In this document: positions 46,855-56,492 of the stretch, in pieces
Layout: every line of letters begins with the position of its first letter
How positions within the stretch are numbered: the stretch's first letter is position 1
Assembly: GCF_019219025.1 (NCBI RefSeq)
Contig: NZ_JAHUWN010000015.1
Span: 85,597 to 149,596 of the forward strand
Direction: 5' to 3'
From: Bacillus sp. sid0103
Lineage (GTDB): Bacteria > Bacillota > Bacilli > Bacillales_B > DSM-18226
Length of the DNA stretch: 64,000 bases
Translations under genes and position numbers: made by a program
The notes under the pieces: model-generated
Told to the model about the DNA's origin: nothing
The model's input: the letters and a program-made list of their open reading frames with translations, nothing else
The model's database searches: none

Positions 46855-46966
46855 TTTTGTCTAATAAAGTTATTATCTTTTTTTTATTATATAATTTACT
46901 TCAATTGTTCCAACCTACTGTGTTACGATAGCGTAATAAAGCAAAAGGGAAATGAGGGTGGGGTAG

Positions 46967-48091
46967 TTGATTAAAACAATTTTGTTTGACGTAGATGGGG
47001 TACTTTTGAGTGAGGAGCATTATTTTGATGCTTCTGCCTTAACTGTTTGGGAAATGCTGATCAGCAGCAATTACTTGGGGCTTGCACCTGAGAAGTTTAA
47101 AACGAATTATAATGAAAATGAAATCAAAGAAATAAGAGAGCGGGTATTTGAAAAAGATCGTATTCTAAAGTTTATGAAATCACGCGGCCTCAACGCCAAC
47201 TGGGACATGATCTACCTTTCATTCAGCCAGCAGCTAATCCACCTGCTCGCACAAATCAAGGATACCGAATTTGAGAATATCAATAGATGGTGTCAGGCAC
47301 CAATCAATCGTGAAACCTTAGTCGAGATGGGCAAGGTGATGAGTAATTATCTTGTAGAGGTTGATTTCGATTTGTTTGTAAAGGAGTTTTCGCGTTCAGA
47401 GGCAGCTAAGCAGGAGTTGTTTCATTATTTGAATGTATTGGCTAAGGAAAAGCTTGGGATCGAAACTTCTATTTTCAACAAGGGAGAGCTGTGGGCGGTT
47501 TGTGAGCATGTTTCCCAGGAATGGTATGTTGGAGATAAAAATGTTTTTGCCTCAACGGGAAGACCATCCGTGCAAACTGGTAAAACAGGGTTCCTAGCAA
47601 ATGAAACGACCTTAGCCCCAAGGCAGGAAATTGACGAGTTATTTCAATTCCTGAATGCATCAGGATTTATGATTGGAATAGGGACAGGCAGACCTGAGCT
47701 TGAAACCATACAGCCCTTTGAGCATTTAGGTTGGTTGAAGCATTTTGCTGAAAATCGGATCATAACCGCTGATGAGGTATTAAAAGCGGAAGAATCACTT
47801 CCAGAACGCATGTCGCTATCGAAGCCACATCCATTTACCTATATAATGGGGCTTCTTGGGAGAGAGACATCGGTACAAGAGTGTTTGAACACCAAATTAC
47901 CACTTGAAAATGCGGATTCGGTTTTAGTCGTGGGAGACTCATTGGCAGACTTGTTAGCGGCGAGAAAGCTTGGCTGTCAGTTTGCTGCAGTGTTAACCGG
48001 CCTCTCTGGAAAAGACGCGCGAAGTGATTTTGAAAAGCATGAAGCAGATTATATTCTTGATACAGTACTCGATTTGAAAGGGATCTTATAG
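46967..48091 (+). CDS. HAD-superfamily hydrolase with large cap domain
   Basis: 374 residues from TTG 46967 (GAGGGTGGGG upstream). HAD motif I is LFDVDGVLLSEEHYFDASA with both aspartates; motif II region is IGIGTGRPELE; a lysine in LSKPHPFTYIMG; and motif IV VVGDSLADLLAARKLGCQFAAVLTG. About 180 residues of mostly helical sequence separate motif I from motif II, a much larger cap than in phosphoglycolate phosphatases. It is probably a phosphatase acting on a small phosphorylated metabolite, substrate unknown. Convergent with serA; a shared hairpin lies between. Confidence 0.82.
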   Translation: MIKTILFDVDGVLLSEEHYFDASALTVWEMLISSNYLGLAPEKFKTNYNENEIKEIRERVFEKDRILKFMKSRGLNANWDMIYLSFSQQLIHLLAQIKDTEFENINRWCQAPINRETLVEMGKVMSNYLVEVDFDLFVKEFSRSEAAKQELFHYLNVLAKEKLGIETSIFNKGELWAVCEHVSQEWYVGDKNVFASTGRPSVQTGKTGFLANETTLAPRQEIDELFQFLNASGFMIGIGTGRPELETIQPFEHLGWLKHFAENRIITADEVLKAEESLPERMSLSKPHPFTYIMGLLGRETSVQECLNTKLPLENADSVLVVGDSLADLLAARKLGCQFAAVLTGLSGKDARSDFEKHEADYILDTVLDLKGIL

Positions 48092-48163
48092 GAAAGCTTT
48101 AAATGCCCGAACACACAATTAAATCATGATTACGGTAAAAAAAGAACGGCTAAAATAAAGAAG

Positions 48164-48191
48164 AGGGATTGCTTCAGCGCAATCCCTTTTT
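48164..48191. terminator. Terminator between convergent HAD and serA genes
   Basis: AGGGATTGC and GCAATCCCT arms with a 6-base loop and TTTTT on the plus strand; a weaker T-rich tail on the minus strand. Confidence 0.8.
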
Positions 48192-48197
48192 ATTTAA

Positions 48198-49841
48198 CTA
48201 AATACTTTCTACCTTCTCTAATCCCATTCTCCCAGGTTCAAATGTATCCACATTCGATAACTCCAGTACTTGGGCTTCCTCAAGTCCATCAATTAATTTT
48301 AAAACCTGAATGACATCGGCATTTAATGTTTTATCCACGGTTAATACCATGACTGCCTCACCACCAACTTCCGTCCGGCCCACCTGCATGGTTCCAATAT
48401 TGATCTGATGGTCACCTAGGAGTGAACCTACCTTGCCGATCATTCCTGGAACATCACGATGCTTGATATATAATAAGAATTTTTCTGGTTTAACGTCAAT
48501 TCGGTATTGGTTGATTTTGAGAATTCTCGCTCCATATCCGTTTAAGACCGTGGCACCGATTTTTGCTGTTTCTGATTCATTGGAGACACTAAGTTCCATA
48601 TAATTAGCAAAACCTTTATTGGTCGCATTTTTAACAACATTATAAGAAACTCCTTGCTCTTTCAACAAATGAAGAGCATTAATTAAATTAACCGAATCAC
48701 TTAAATGGTAGGAGAGGGCACCTTTTAACAAGGTACGAGTCAACAATTCCGTATCTTCATCAATTAAATCGCCATAATAATTGATTTCTATTTTTGTAGG
48801 AGCCTGCTTTTTTAATAATTGAATCACAAGCTGACCCATTTGGTCACCAAGCAGCAGGTATGGCTGCAGTTTCGCTTGGGTTTCCCCCGACATTTGCGGC
48901 ATATTAACAGCGTTTTGAATCGACTGAGTTTCGAAAATCTCAATAATCTCTGCGCTTACCTCTTGAGCCACCTTTTCCTGTGCTTCTACGGTAGAAGCGC
49001 CAAGATGTGGTGTAACGATGATATTCGGATTCTGTAATAATTCTGGGTCTGCAACAGGCTCTTTTTCAAAAACATCTAGCGCTGCACCTGCAACATGGCC
49101 AGACTGAATGGCTCTAACTAATGCCTTTTCGTCGATTACGCCACCGCGGGCACAATTGACAAACCGGACCCCTTTTTTGGTTTTTCGTAAGTACTCATCA
49201 TTAATGAGTCCTCTTGTGTCATTCGTAAGAGGTGTATGGATCGTAATGAAATCTGATTCTTGAGCAATTAAATCGAGGCTTGCTTTTGTCATGCCTAGTT
49301 TTTTTGCTCGTTCTTCGGTTAGGTATGGATCAAACCCTAAAATGTTCATCCCAAAGCTTTTTGCCCGTTTCGCTACCTCAGTACCGATTTTTCCCATGCC
49401 GATTACGCCGAGTGTTTTTTTGTATAATTCCACCCCTTTAAAAGAGTTACGGTCCCATTCTCCGGAAACGGTCTTTTGATGGGCATGGGGGATTTTCCGC
49501 GCTAAGGATAGCATCATCGCCAAGGTATGTTCCGTTGCTGCTATCGTATTGGCGCCTGGTGCATTGATGACAATAATCCCTTTTCTCGTTGCGGCATTCA
49601 CATCAATATTATCAACACCGACCCCTGCTCTTGCAATCACACGGAGGCGGCCAGCTGATTTGAGCAGTTCTTCACTTACTTTTGTTTGGCTCCGGACAAT
49701 CAAGGCGTCGTATCCACCAATGATGGCCTTTAATTCCTCCGTCTGGAGTGTTGGCTGGCGGTCTACTGTAAAATTTGGATTATCAATTAAGCTCTTCAAC
49801 CCCGTATTGCTAATTCCATCTGTTACAAGTACTTTATACAT
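48198..49841 (-). CDS. serA: D-3-phosphoglycerate dehydrogenase
   Basis: 547 residues, a little longer than the ~525 of B. subtilis, with an extra C-terminal tail VDTFEPGRMGLEKVESI. Domains: substrate/NAD core (LRVIARAGVGVDNIDV, NAD motif TLGVIGMGKIGTEVAKRA, NCARGGVIDE, catalytic His in VTPHLGASTVEAQ), an intervening domain (about 320-450) and a C-terminal ACT domain (LLYIKHRDVPGMIGKVGSLLG). It oxidises 3-phosphoglycerate for serine synthesis, with likely feedback by serine on the ACT domain. The ribosome site is AGGAGG. A T-box leader lies upstream, separated from the gene by a MITE. Confidence 0.95.
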   Translation of the reverse strand: MYKVLVTDGISNTGLKSLIDNPNFTVDRQPTLQTEELKAIIGGYDALIVRSQTKVSEELLKSAGRLRVIARAGVGVDNIDVNAATRKGIIVINAPGANTIAATEHTLAMMLSLARKIPHAHQKTVSGEWDRNSFKGVELYKKTLGVIGMGKIGTEVAKRAKSFGMNILGFDPYLTEERAKKLGMTKASLDLIAQESDFITIHTPLTNDTRGLINDEYLRKTKKGVRFVNCARGGVIDEKALVRAIQSGHVAGAALDVFEKEPVADPELLQNPNIIVTPHLGASTVEAQEKVAQEVSAEIIEIFETQSIQNAVNMPQMSGETQAKLQPYLLLGDQMGQLVIQLLKKQAPTKIEINYYGDLIDEDTELLTRTLLKGALSYHLSDSVNLINALHLLKEQGVSYNVVKNATNKGFANYMELSVSNESETAKIGATVLNGYGARILKINQYRIDVKPEKFLLYIKHRDVPGMIGKVGSLLGDHQINIGTMQVGRTEVGGEAVMVLTVDKTLNADVIQVLKLIDGLEEAQVLELSNVDTFEPGRMGLEKVESI

Positions 49842-49869
49842 GTTCGAAATCCTCCTTTATTTTCTAATA

Positions 49870-50051
49870 GGCTCTGTTAAACTTGGTTGTTGATTTCCGC
49901 TCCAGGCGCGAGCGGTTCGCGGGTGGTCCGGGGAGCCTCCTTAAGCCATAAGCCTGCGGGGTCCCCCCTGCCCCGTCCTCCCGCAGGAGTCTTCGCTGTA
50001 TCCGCTCCAATCAACTTGGCTATAAAATCAACAGTGACCTTTAACTCAGCC
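49870..50051 (-). mobile_element. MITE-like element, copy 2 (inverted relative to copy 1)
   Basis: 182 bp. Ends are GGCTCTGTTAAAC (49870-49882) and, inverted, TTTAACTCAGCC (50040-50051). It is flanked by a perfect 8-bp direct duplication TTCTAATA (49862-49869 and 50052-50059). Its reverse complement matches copy 1 along its length, including CCTGCGGGAGGACGGGGCAG. It lies between the T-box terminator and the serA ribosome site, so it is transcribed as part of the serA leader. Confidence 0.92.
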
Positions 50052-50057
50052 TTCTAA

Positions 50058-50302
50058 TAAAAAACGCCCCTCATAACAGACAGATTTGTCTTGTTATGAG
50101 GGACGTGAATAAACGCGTGGTGCCACCCTCGTTTGCTGCAGTATAAAGCAGCCTCAACAATTTAACGGTTAACAACCGGGCGTCGCCTACTCAATACTTT
50201 CAGCTGCCAGTTCAGAAGGGCTGGGCATCTTAAGAAATAGCACCGGTTCACAGCAACCACCGGTTCTCTGAAGCAATTTCTTAATGCCGTCTTCGTCATC
50301 AC
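50058..50302 (-). ncRNA. T-box leader upstream of serA
   Basis: On the minus strand: stem I region GATGACGAAGACGGCAT, AGAGAACCGGTGG and GTGAACCGG; the T-box proper AGGGTGGCACCACGCG (near 50120-50135); and a terminator with arms CCCTCATAACA/TGTTATGAGGG and GCGTTTTTTATT (50058-50102). An uncharged tRNA would stabilise the antiterminator. The bulge TGGC would pair with a tRNA whose discriminator base is G, as in tRNA-Ser, which suits serA. The specifier codon could not be assigned with confidence by eye. Confidence 0.93.
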
Positions 50303-50312
50303 TTTTATTTAT

Positions 50313-50341
50313 AGAATATACCTAATTGAGTGAAATTTCAA
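50313..50341 (-). promoter_or_regulatory. Sigma-A promoter of the T-box-serA transcript
   Basis: On the minus strand TTGAAA (50341-50336), 17-bp spacer, TATTCT (50318-50313), immediately upstream of the T-box leader. Confidence 0.68.
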
Positions 50342-50470
50342 AAAAATAATTGAATATAGGGATTATTCTACAACCATACCTTCAGGATTGTAAAGGGATA
50401 AAGTAGAAAAAATTTTAAAATTTATAATGAAAAATTTTACTCAGAAATAGTAATCCTTTGATGGCGCGGT

Positions 50471-50484
50471 AGTAAGCGTTTACA
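50471..50484 (+). promoter_or_regulatory. CcpA (cre) site upstream of the hom promoter
   Basis: AGTAAGCGTTTACA differs from a perfect cre dyad (TGTAAGCGTTTACA) at its first two bases. It lies 25 bp upstream of the -35 box, a position usual for CcpA activation rather than repression. Confidence 0.6.
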
Positions 50485-50509
50485 AGCAAGAGTACTAGAA
50501 ACATATCTA

Positions 50510-50538
50510 TTGTAAAAAAATAAAGAGAATCATATAAT
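50510..50538 (+). promoter_or_regulatory. Sigma-A promoter of hom-thrC-thrB
   Basis: TTGTAA (50510-50515), 17-bp spacer, TATAAT (50533-50538), about 58 bp before the hom start. Confidence 0.75.
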
Positions 50539-50595
50539 GTCTACAACAGAAAAACATTTGTACGTACTGCGAGGACATAAATAGGAGGGGAAAAT

Positions 50596-51882
50596 ATGAA
50601 GGCAATCTCGATTGGGCTATTAGGTTTAGGTACTGTTGGTTGTGGTGTTGTAAAAATTATTAAGAAAAATCAAGATAAATTAATCCACCAAGTGGGGTGC
50701 CCAGTTGTTATCAAAAAGGTCCTTGTTCAGGATTTACATAAAATAAGATCCGTAGAGGTAGATACGAAGGTGTTAACCTCTAATGCGGACGACATCCTTT
50801 ATGATGAAGAAATTGATGTAGTGATTGAAGTTATGGGCGGGGTCCAAGGTACAAAAGATTATTTAATTACTGCCCTGCGGCAAGGCAAGCATGTTGTCAC
50901 TGCAAATAAGGATTTAATGGCTTTACATGGTTCAGAGCTATTAACGGTTGCTTCTGAACACGGCTGTGATTTGTTTTATGAAGCAAGTGTAGCTGGAGGG
51001 ATCCCGATTCTTCGCGGTTTAGTCGATGGACTTGCTTCTGATCGTATTAAACAATTAATGGGAATTGTTAATGGAACAACCAATTATATCCTAACGAAAA
51101 TGAGCGACGAAGGCCGGTCCTATGACGAGGTCCTTAAGGAAGCACAGGAGCTTGGGTTTGCAGAAGCGGATCCAACATCAGATGTTGAAGGATTAGATGC
51201 AGCACGTAAAATGACCATTTTAGCAACATTGGGCTTTTCCATGCATATCGATTTAGAAGATGTCCAGGTTTCAGGGATTTCGAAAGTTACAGATGAGGAT
51301 TTGCGCTATGGAAATCAATTGGGATATACTATGAAACTAATAGGCTATGCTCATCGTGAAGGGGAGAAAGTCGAGGTTAGTGTTGCACCAACTTTCCTAT
51401 CCAATAATCATCCGCTTGCTTCCGTTCAAAATGAGTATAATGCCGTTTATGTTTATGGTGAGTCGGTCGGAGAAACCATGTTTTATGGACCAGGTGCTGG
51501 AAGCCTGCCGACAGCAACAGCTATAGTATCAGACTTAGTGGCTGTCATTAAAAACCTAAGGCTTGGGGTAAATGGAAGAAGTGCGATAACACCACAATTT
51601 CCAAAACAGTTAAAAGATAATGATGAAAAATACTCAAAATATTTTTTAAGAATTCATGTACTGGATGAAGTAGGTGTTTTCGCTGATATCACTACTATTT
51701 TTGCAAAGTATGGGGTCAGCTTTGAAAAAATCTTACAGCTTCCTGTTAAGAAAAATGAAACATCAGAAATTGTATTAGTAACACATCGAGCATCGTTAAC
51801 CAATTATGATCAAATTTTACTAGAATTAAATGATTTACAGGCGGTTAAGGAAATAAAAAGTGCGTATCGGGTGGTGAGGTAG
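50596..51882 (+). CDS. hom: Homoserine dehydrogenase
   Basis: 428 residues, monofunctional form. N-terminal NAD(P) motif [47 protein letters not shown]; catalytic block [16 protein letters not shown]...[24 protein letters not shown]; and a C-terminal ACT domain ([30 protein letters not shown]) for feedback by threonine. It reduces aspartate semialdehyde to homoserine. First gene of hom-thrC-thrB, with AGGAGGGG site; the order matches B. subtilis. Confidence 0.96.
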   Translation: MKAISIGLLGLGTVGCGVVKIIKKNQDKLIHQVGCPVVIKKVLVQDLHKIRSVEVDTKVLTSNADDILYDEEIDVVIEVMGGVQGTKDYLITALRQGKHVVTANKDLMALHGSELLTVASEHGCDLFYEASVAGGIPILRGLVDGLASDRIKQLMGIVNGTTNYILTKMSDEGRSYDEVLKEAQELGFAEADPTSDVEGLDAARKMTILATLGFSMHIDLEDVQVSGISKVTDEDLRYGNQLGYTMKLIGYAHREGEKVEVSVAPTFLSNNHPLASVQNEYNAVYVYGESVGETMFYGPGAGSLPTATAIVSDLVAVIKNLRLGVNGRSAITPQFPKQLKDNDEKYSKYFLRIHVLDEVGVFADITTIFAKYGVSFEKILQLPVKKNETSEIVLVTHRASLTNYDQILLELNDLQAVKEIKSAYRVVR

Positions 51883-51887
51883 TCGTT

Positions 51888-52949
51888 ATGAGATGGCCAG
51901 GATTATTAGAAGCGTATAAAGAATACTTACCAGTAAATAATGAAACTCCTTTACTTTCATTAAATGAAGGTAATACTCCATTAATAAAGCTTGAACGACT
52001 ATCAAAGGAATGGGACGTTGAACTTTATGTGAAAATGGAAGGGGCTAATCCAACCGGATCTTTTAAAGACCGCGGAATGGTAATGGCTGTTGCTAAAGCC
52101 ATCGAGGCAGGTAGTAAAACGATTATTTGTGCCTCAACAGGAAATACCTCTGCTGCTGCTGCAGCATACGCAGCGAGGGCAGGAATTAAATGTATTGTCG
52201 TAATCCCTGAGGGGAAAATTGCGATGGGTAAACTAGCGCAAGCGATGATGTATGGAGCTGAAATTATTTCAATTGCAGGAAATTTTGATGAGGCCTTAAA
52301 AATAGTCCGCAATATTAGTGAGGAAGAACCAATCGCCCTCGTTAATTCTGTCAATCCTTATCGATTAGAGGGACAAAAAACAGCTGCGTTTGAAGTAGTT
52401 GACCAACTAGGGGATGCGCCTGACATTTTAGCGATCCCTGTGGGTAATGCCGGTAATATTAGTGCTTATTGGAAGGGTTTTAAAGAATTTTCCGTTAAAA
52501 GAGGTACTGGTTTACCAAGAATGTTTGGGTTTGAAGCAGCTGGAGCCGCGGCTCTTGTTCATAATCGTGTTTTTGAAAATCCTGAAACAATTGCAACAGC
52601 GATACGAATTGGGAATCCAGCAAGTTGGGATTTAGCGGTTTCTGCTGTTCAAGAATCAGAGGGGCAGTTTGATGAAGTTAATGATGAAGAAATCGTGGCA
52701 GCCTATAAAAAATTAGCGTCAACTGAAGGGGTTTTTGCTGAACCTGCCTCTTGTGCTTCGATTGCCGGAGTCTACAAGAATATCCAAAATGGGAAAATCA
52801 ATAAGGGGACAAAAATCGTAGCTGTCCTAACTGGTAATGGCTTAAAAGACCCGGATACGGCAATTAATAGCAGCATGGTTACCCCCATTCAATTACCAAA
52901 TGATGAAAAAGCTGTCACACAACACATTCGAGGAGTTGTCCACAGATGA
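51888..52949 (+). CDS. thrC: Threonine synthase
   Basis: 353 residues of the PLP fold-type II family. The cofactor lysine is in [17 protein letters not shown] (about residue 60); other blocks are [54 protein letters not shown] and LTGNGLKDP. It converts O-phosphohomoserine to threonine. Begins 5 bp after the hom stop and overlaps thrB by 4 bases. Confidence 0.96.
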   Translation: MRWPGLLEAYKEYLPVNNETPLLSLNEGNTPLIKLERLSKEWDVELYVKMEGANPTGSFKDRGMVMAVAKAIEAGSKTIICASTGNTSAAAAAYAARAGIKCIVVIPEGKIAMGKLAQAMMYGAEIISIAGNFDEALKIVRNISEEEPIALVNSVNPYRLEGQKTAAFEVVDQLGDAPDILAIPVGNAGNISAYWKGFKEFSVKRGTGLPRMFGFEAAGAAALVHNRVFENPETIATAIRIGNPASWDLAVSAVQESEGQFDEVNDEEIVAAYKKLASTEGVFAEPASCASIAGVYKNIQNGKINKGTKIVAVLTGNGLKDPDTAINSSMVTPIQLPNDEKAVTQHIRGVVHR

Positions 52950-53863
52950 CCCTACATGACCGCTTTGTAATCAAAGTACCAGCAAGTACAGCTAATCTAG
53001 GACCAGGCTTCGATTCAATGGGTCTTGCAGTGGATTTGTATTTGACGTTAGAAGTAGAGAAAAGTGTAAAGTGGGAGATTCAGTCTGTAAGTGCTGAATT
53101 GAAGGACTTCCCAACGGATGAGACCCATTATATCCTCCAAATTGCTCTGAAAACAGCTGCAAACTATGGAATCGAGTTACAGCCTTGTAAAATCAAAGTG
53201 GACAGTGACATTCCTTTAGCCCGTGGACTTGGTTCAAGTGCAGCGGCAATTGTTGCGGGGATTGAACTTGCTGATACAGTTGGAAAAATCGGTTTAACAC
53301 ACCAAGAAAAGCTGCTTATTGCAACTGAGATTGAGGGGCATCCTGATAATGTCGGTGCATCCCTTCTCGGAGGATTGGTTATCGGTTCCTATCAGCAAAA
53401 CGATGTAGACATGCTCAGCATTTCTAATATTTCGTTTGAGATGGTTGCTGTCATTCCAGATGAAATTCTTTTAACGAAAGACTCTCGTGGGGTTCTTCCT
53501 TCAGCGTTTTCTCGCGAAGCAGCGATCCAGGCTTCCTCAACAGCTAATCTTTTGGTTGCTGCCCTTTTAACTCAAAACTGGAAGTTAGCAGGAAAAATGA
53601 TGGAGCAAGATCTCTTTCACCAGCCATTCCGAAAACCACTCATTAAATCTTATCAGGAAATAGAGGAATTGGCTAAATCACTTGGTGCTTTCGGAGTGGC
53701 ACTGAGCGGTGCAGGACCAACTGTCCTGTGCTTTACAGAGAAAGGGAAGGGGAGGTTTGTTGAACAAGGGTTGAGAAGTGAGTTTTCAACGATGTCGACA
53801 AAGATCCTTCAAATTGATTATAGTGGAAGCAGTGTTAAAACAGTGGAGAGATTTGTAAAATAG
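52946..53863 (+). CDS. thrB: Homoserine kinase
   Basis: 305 residues of the GHMP kinase family. Motif 1 [24 protein letters not shown] loop [22 protein letters not shown] (about residues 91-110), and motif 3 [14 protein letters not shown]. It phosphorylates homoserine for ThrC. The start overlaps the thrC stop (ATGA). A terminator whose 5' arm (53842-53851) lies within its last codons follows the gene. Confidence 0.96.
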   Translation: MTLHDRFVIKVPASTANLGPGFDSMGLAVDLYLTLEVEKSVKWEIQSVSAELKDFPTDETHYILQIALKTAANYGIELQPCKIKVDSDIPLARGLGSSAAAIVAGIELADTVGKIGLTHQEKLLIATEIEGHPDNVGASLLGGLVIGSYQQNDVDMLSISNISFEMVAVIPDEILLTKDSRGVLPSAFSREAAIQASSTANLLVAALLTQNWKLAGKMMEQDLFHQPFRKPLIKSYQEIEELAKSLGAFGVALSGAGPTVLCFTEKGKGRFVEQGLRSEFSTMSTKILQIDYSGSSVKTVERFVK

Positions 53864-53880
53864 TCTCTCCACTTTTATTT
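53842..53880. terminator. Terminator at the thrB / GGDEF-EAL convergence
   Basis: AGTGGAGAGA (53842-53851) and TCTCTCCACT (53864-53873) with TTTTATTT. The left arm is inside thrB. Confidence 0.87.
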
Positions 53881-56406
53881 GGCATTCTTTTGAAGGAATT
53901 GCTCAAATTTTTGCTTGTTTAAAGGTTTACTGAATAAGTATCCCTGCATTTGAACGCAGTTTTTCGATAATAAAAAATCTTTTTGATATTCTTCTTCGAC
54001 TCCTTCAGCGATTACTTCGAGGTGGAGACTACGTGCAAGATTAATAACCGCTTCAGCTATCTCTGAATTTGCAGTATCTTCATGAATATCCTGAATAAAA
54101 GATTTATCAATTTTTAAGATATCAATGGGCAAATTTTTTAAATAGCTTAAGGATGAATAGCCTGTTCCAAAATCATCAATGGAAATAGCTATGCCCATAT
54201 TCTGAAGGGTCTTTAATGATTCAACGATTTCGGAAGAATTATTCAAAAGAATGCTTTCGGTAATTTCGATTTCAAAGTTTCCACATCCCAATTGACTTTC
54301 TTCTAGAATTTCTTGAACCTGTTTTACCATACTGCGTGGTTCTTGAAATTGACGAGCGGAAAAATTAATCGAAACAGAAAGCGGGTTGGAACGGGTACGA
54401 TTCCACTTACTAACCTGTTGACACGCCTCATTCATGACAAATTCCCATAATGGATGGATTAAACCGATATCTTCAGCTATCGGTATAAATAGGTCAGGTG
54501 AAACGATTCCTAATTCTTCGTCGTGCCATCTTAATAGTGCCTCCATTCCAAAGATCATCCCTGTTTCAACATTAACCTTCGGTTGATAGTACACTTCCAC
54601 ACTTTCAGTTTCAATGGCTTTCCGTAGACGTGCTTCAAGCTTTGGCCTTTCGATGCTCGTTTGGATTAATTTTTCAGAATAAACGATGACCTTATTTCCC
54701 CCCAGCTTTTTAGCTGAGTACATTGCAAGGTCTGCATAAACGATCAGTGTATCCAAATTGTTGGTATGTTCGGGAAATAAACCAATACCGCAACTGGCAC
54801 CGAGATAAATTTCGTTGCCATCTAATAGATATGCTTTTTTTAGGTTATTAACGACTTTTTCAGCAGCAGTCTTTGTTTCAATAAGGCTTTGACTTAATAA
54901 CAAAATAATAAATTCATCGCCGCCCTGCCTGGTAATAATCGTATTTTCACTGGGTAAACTCTCCTTAATCCGTTCGGCAACCATTTTCAGTATTTCATCA
55001 CCTTTGTTATGTCCAAAGGAATCATTCACTTGTTTAAAACGATCGATATCGATAAATAAAACGGATACAGTGTCACCAGTTTCGTTTGCTTGGTCAATAT
55101 AGGATTTTAACTTTTCTTGTAAATACCTCCTGTTTAACAAACCAGTTAAGGGGTCATGATATGCCTGGTATTCAATGAGTGCCTTGCTCGTATTCAAATC
55201 AGTAACGTAACTTTGCAAATCCTTCGATAATGCGTTCACATTTTCTGTAAGCAGACCTAATTCATCTTTTCGTTTTAAGTTCAAAATATTTCCGAATTTT
55301 CCTTGTGCAATTGCATTTACCTGCTCAACAATATAACCGATGGGCTGTGTAATTGAACGGGAGAAAATCAAACTGATGATAAAGACTATAATCATAATCA
55401 CGAAGGAGAGTAATAAATGAACAAATAGTTCACGCATCAGTTCTTCCTTAATGAGTCCGTAATTATAGACAAGACCAATTACAAATGGCTCTGCGGGGGT
55501 TGAATAAACGGGAACAAAGGTTTTCATCAAATTCTTACCCTTGATTTGATCCCGATAGGAAAGTACATGTCTTGTATTTATCGCCCGTTTGATAAATGAT
55601 GCATCTACTTTTTCGTTACGATATTTATAGGAGCCATACCAAATTTGTTGGGCGGATATCCGAATATAACTATTACCGTTTAAATGAACAATTTCTTTTT
55701 TTTTGCCAAAGTTTTTGGGATTGAACACAGTGATTTCCAATACACCGCGCTCTTTGGTAAAACCTTTAATAACCTCCCCTGGGCCAAACTGTCTTTCGTA
55801 CTCTAATACTTCGTTGTCACGAAAGTATGGATTGATAATATAGTTAGTCGTTCCATCAAAAAAGTAGCCCCATTTATCAGTATGATCAGGATTTGATGAA
55901 GCAACCTCAATAGGCCCAGACCAAAAATGCGGTAGGGTTAACCCTTGTCCAACAGAAACAGGGGTTAAAGCGAATAGTTGTTGGAAGGCATCATACCAGT
56001 ATCCCCAACCCTTAGTTGACATGTTAATTTCCTTAGAATCTGAGGATCTAACACCAATAATATCATCGTCAGTTTTCGCTAACAGGGTTATATGGGATAC
56101 CATTACTTCTTGGGCCAGTTTTTTTAGCTGTTCATTTGTAATATCCTGATAATTTGGTGGCAGTGCATGTTTTATTGCCAACGAAGCCGTCCTTAAATTT
56201 CTGCCAAGTATATCTTCAACATACAATGAGCCGTCTCGAATATTTTCAACTTGGAATGACACTTCTTTTGTGATCATATCAATTTCTCTTTCATTATTGG
56301 CTAGCAGCTGATTTTTTGAACGAATATAATGAATGGTATTATTAGTTAGTAAAATAAAAAAAACTAACAAGCAAAAAATCAGGGGCATCTTTTTTTTGAT
56401 TGACAA
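53875..56406 (-). CDS. Membrane c-di-GMP protein: sensor-HAMP-GGDEF-EAL
   Basis: Start preferred at TTG 56406 (10 bases after TTGGAG); the frame opens at GTG 56460 without a site. About 843 residues: helix near 8-25, an extracellular Cache-like sensor of some 270 residues, a second helix (VHLLLSFVIMIIVFIISLIF), a HAMP linker, GGDEF domain with intact GGDEF (TRQGGDEFIIL), and EAL domain with EALLRW, SVSINFSARQF, IDDFGTGYSSLSYL, LKIDKSFI, IAEGVE. Both catalytic sites look complete; no RxxD inhibitory site precedes GGDEF. It may make, break or switch c-di-GMP in response to an outside signal. Confidence 0.92.
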   Translation of the reverse strand: MSIKKKMPLIFCLLVFFILLTNNTIHYIRSKNQLLANNEREIDMITKEVSFQVENIRDGSLYVEDILGRNLRTASLAIKHALPPNYQDITNEQLKKLAQEVMVSHITLLAKTDDDIIGVRSSDSKEINMSTKGWGYWYDAFQQLFALTPVSVGQGLTLPHFWSGPIEVASSNPDHTDKWGYFFDGTTNYIINPYFRDNEVLEYERQFGPGEVIKGFTKERGVLEITVFNPKNFGKKKEIVHLNGNSYIRISAQQIWYGSYKYRNEKVDASFIKRAINTRHVLSYRDQIKGKNLMKTFVPVYSTPAEPFVIGLVYNYGLIKEELMRELFVHLLLSFVIMIIVFIISLIFSRSITQPIGYIVEQVNAIAQGKFGNILNLKRKDELGLLTENVNALSKDLQSYVTDLNTSKALIEYQAYHDPLTGLLNRRYLQEKLKSYIDQANETGDTVSVLFIDIDRFKQVNDSFGHNKGDEILKMVAERIKESLPSENTIITRQGGDEFIILLLSQSLIETKTAAEKVVNNLKKAYLLDGNEIYLGASCGIGLFPEHTNNLDTLIVYADLAMYSAKKLGGNKVIVYSEKLIQTSIERPKLEARLRKAIETESVEVYYQPKVNVETGMIFGMEALLRWHDEELGIVSPDLFIPIAEDIGLIHPLWEFVMNEACQQVSKWNRTRSNPLSVSINFSARQFQEPRSMVKQVQEILEESQLGCGNFEIEITESILLNNSSEIVESLKTLQNMGIAISIDDFGTGYSSLSYLKNLPIDILKIDKSFIQDIHEDTANSEIAEAVINLARSLHLEVIAEGVEEEYQKDFLLSKNCVQMQGYLFSKPLNKQKFEQFLQKNAK

Positions 56407-56492
56407 TGACGCAACACTCCAATTAGCTGTGACCCACAGGATATTACAGGGATGAGTCACAACTATTTTTGTTATTTATCTCTTTTGTGCAT

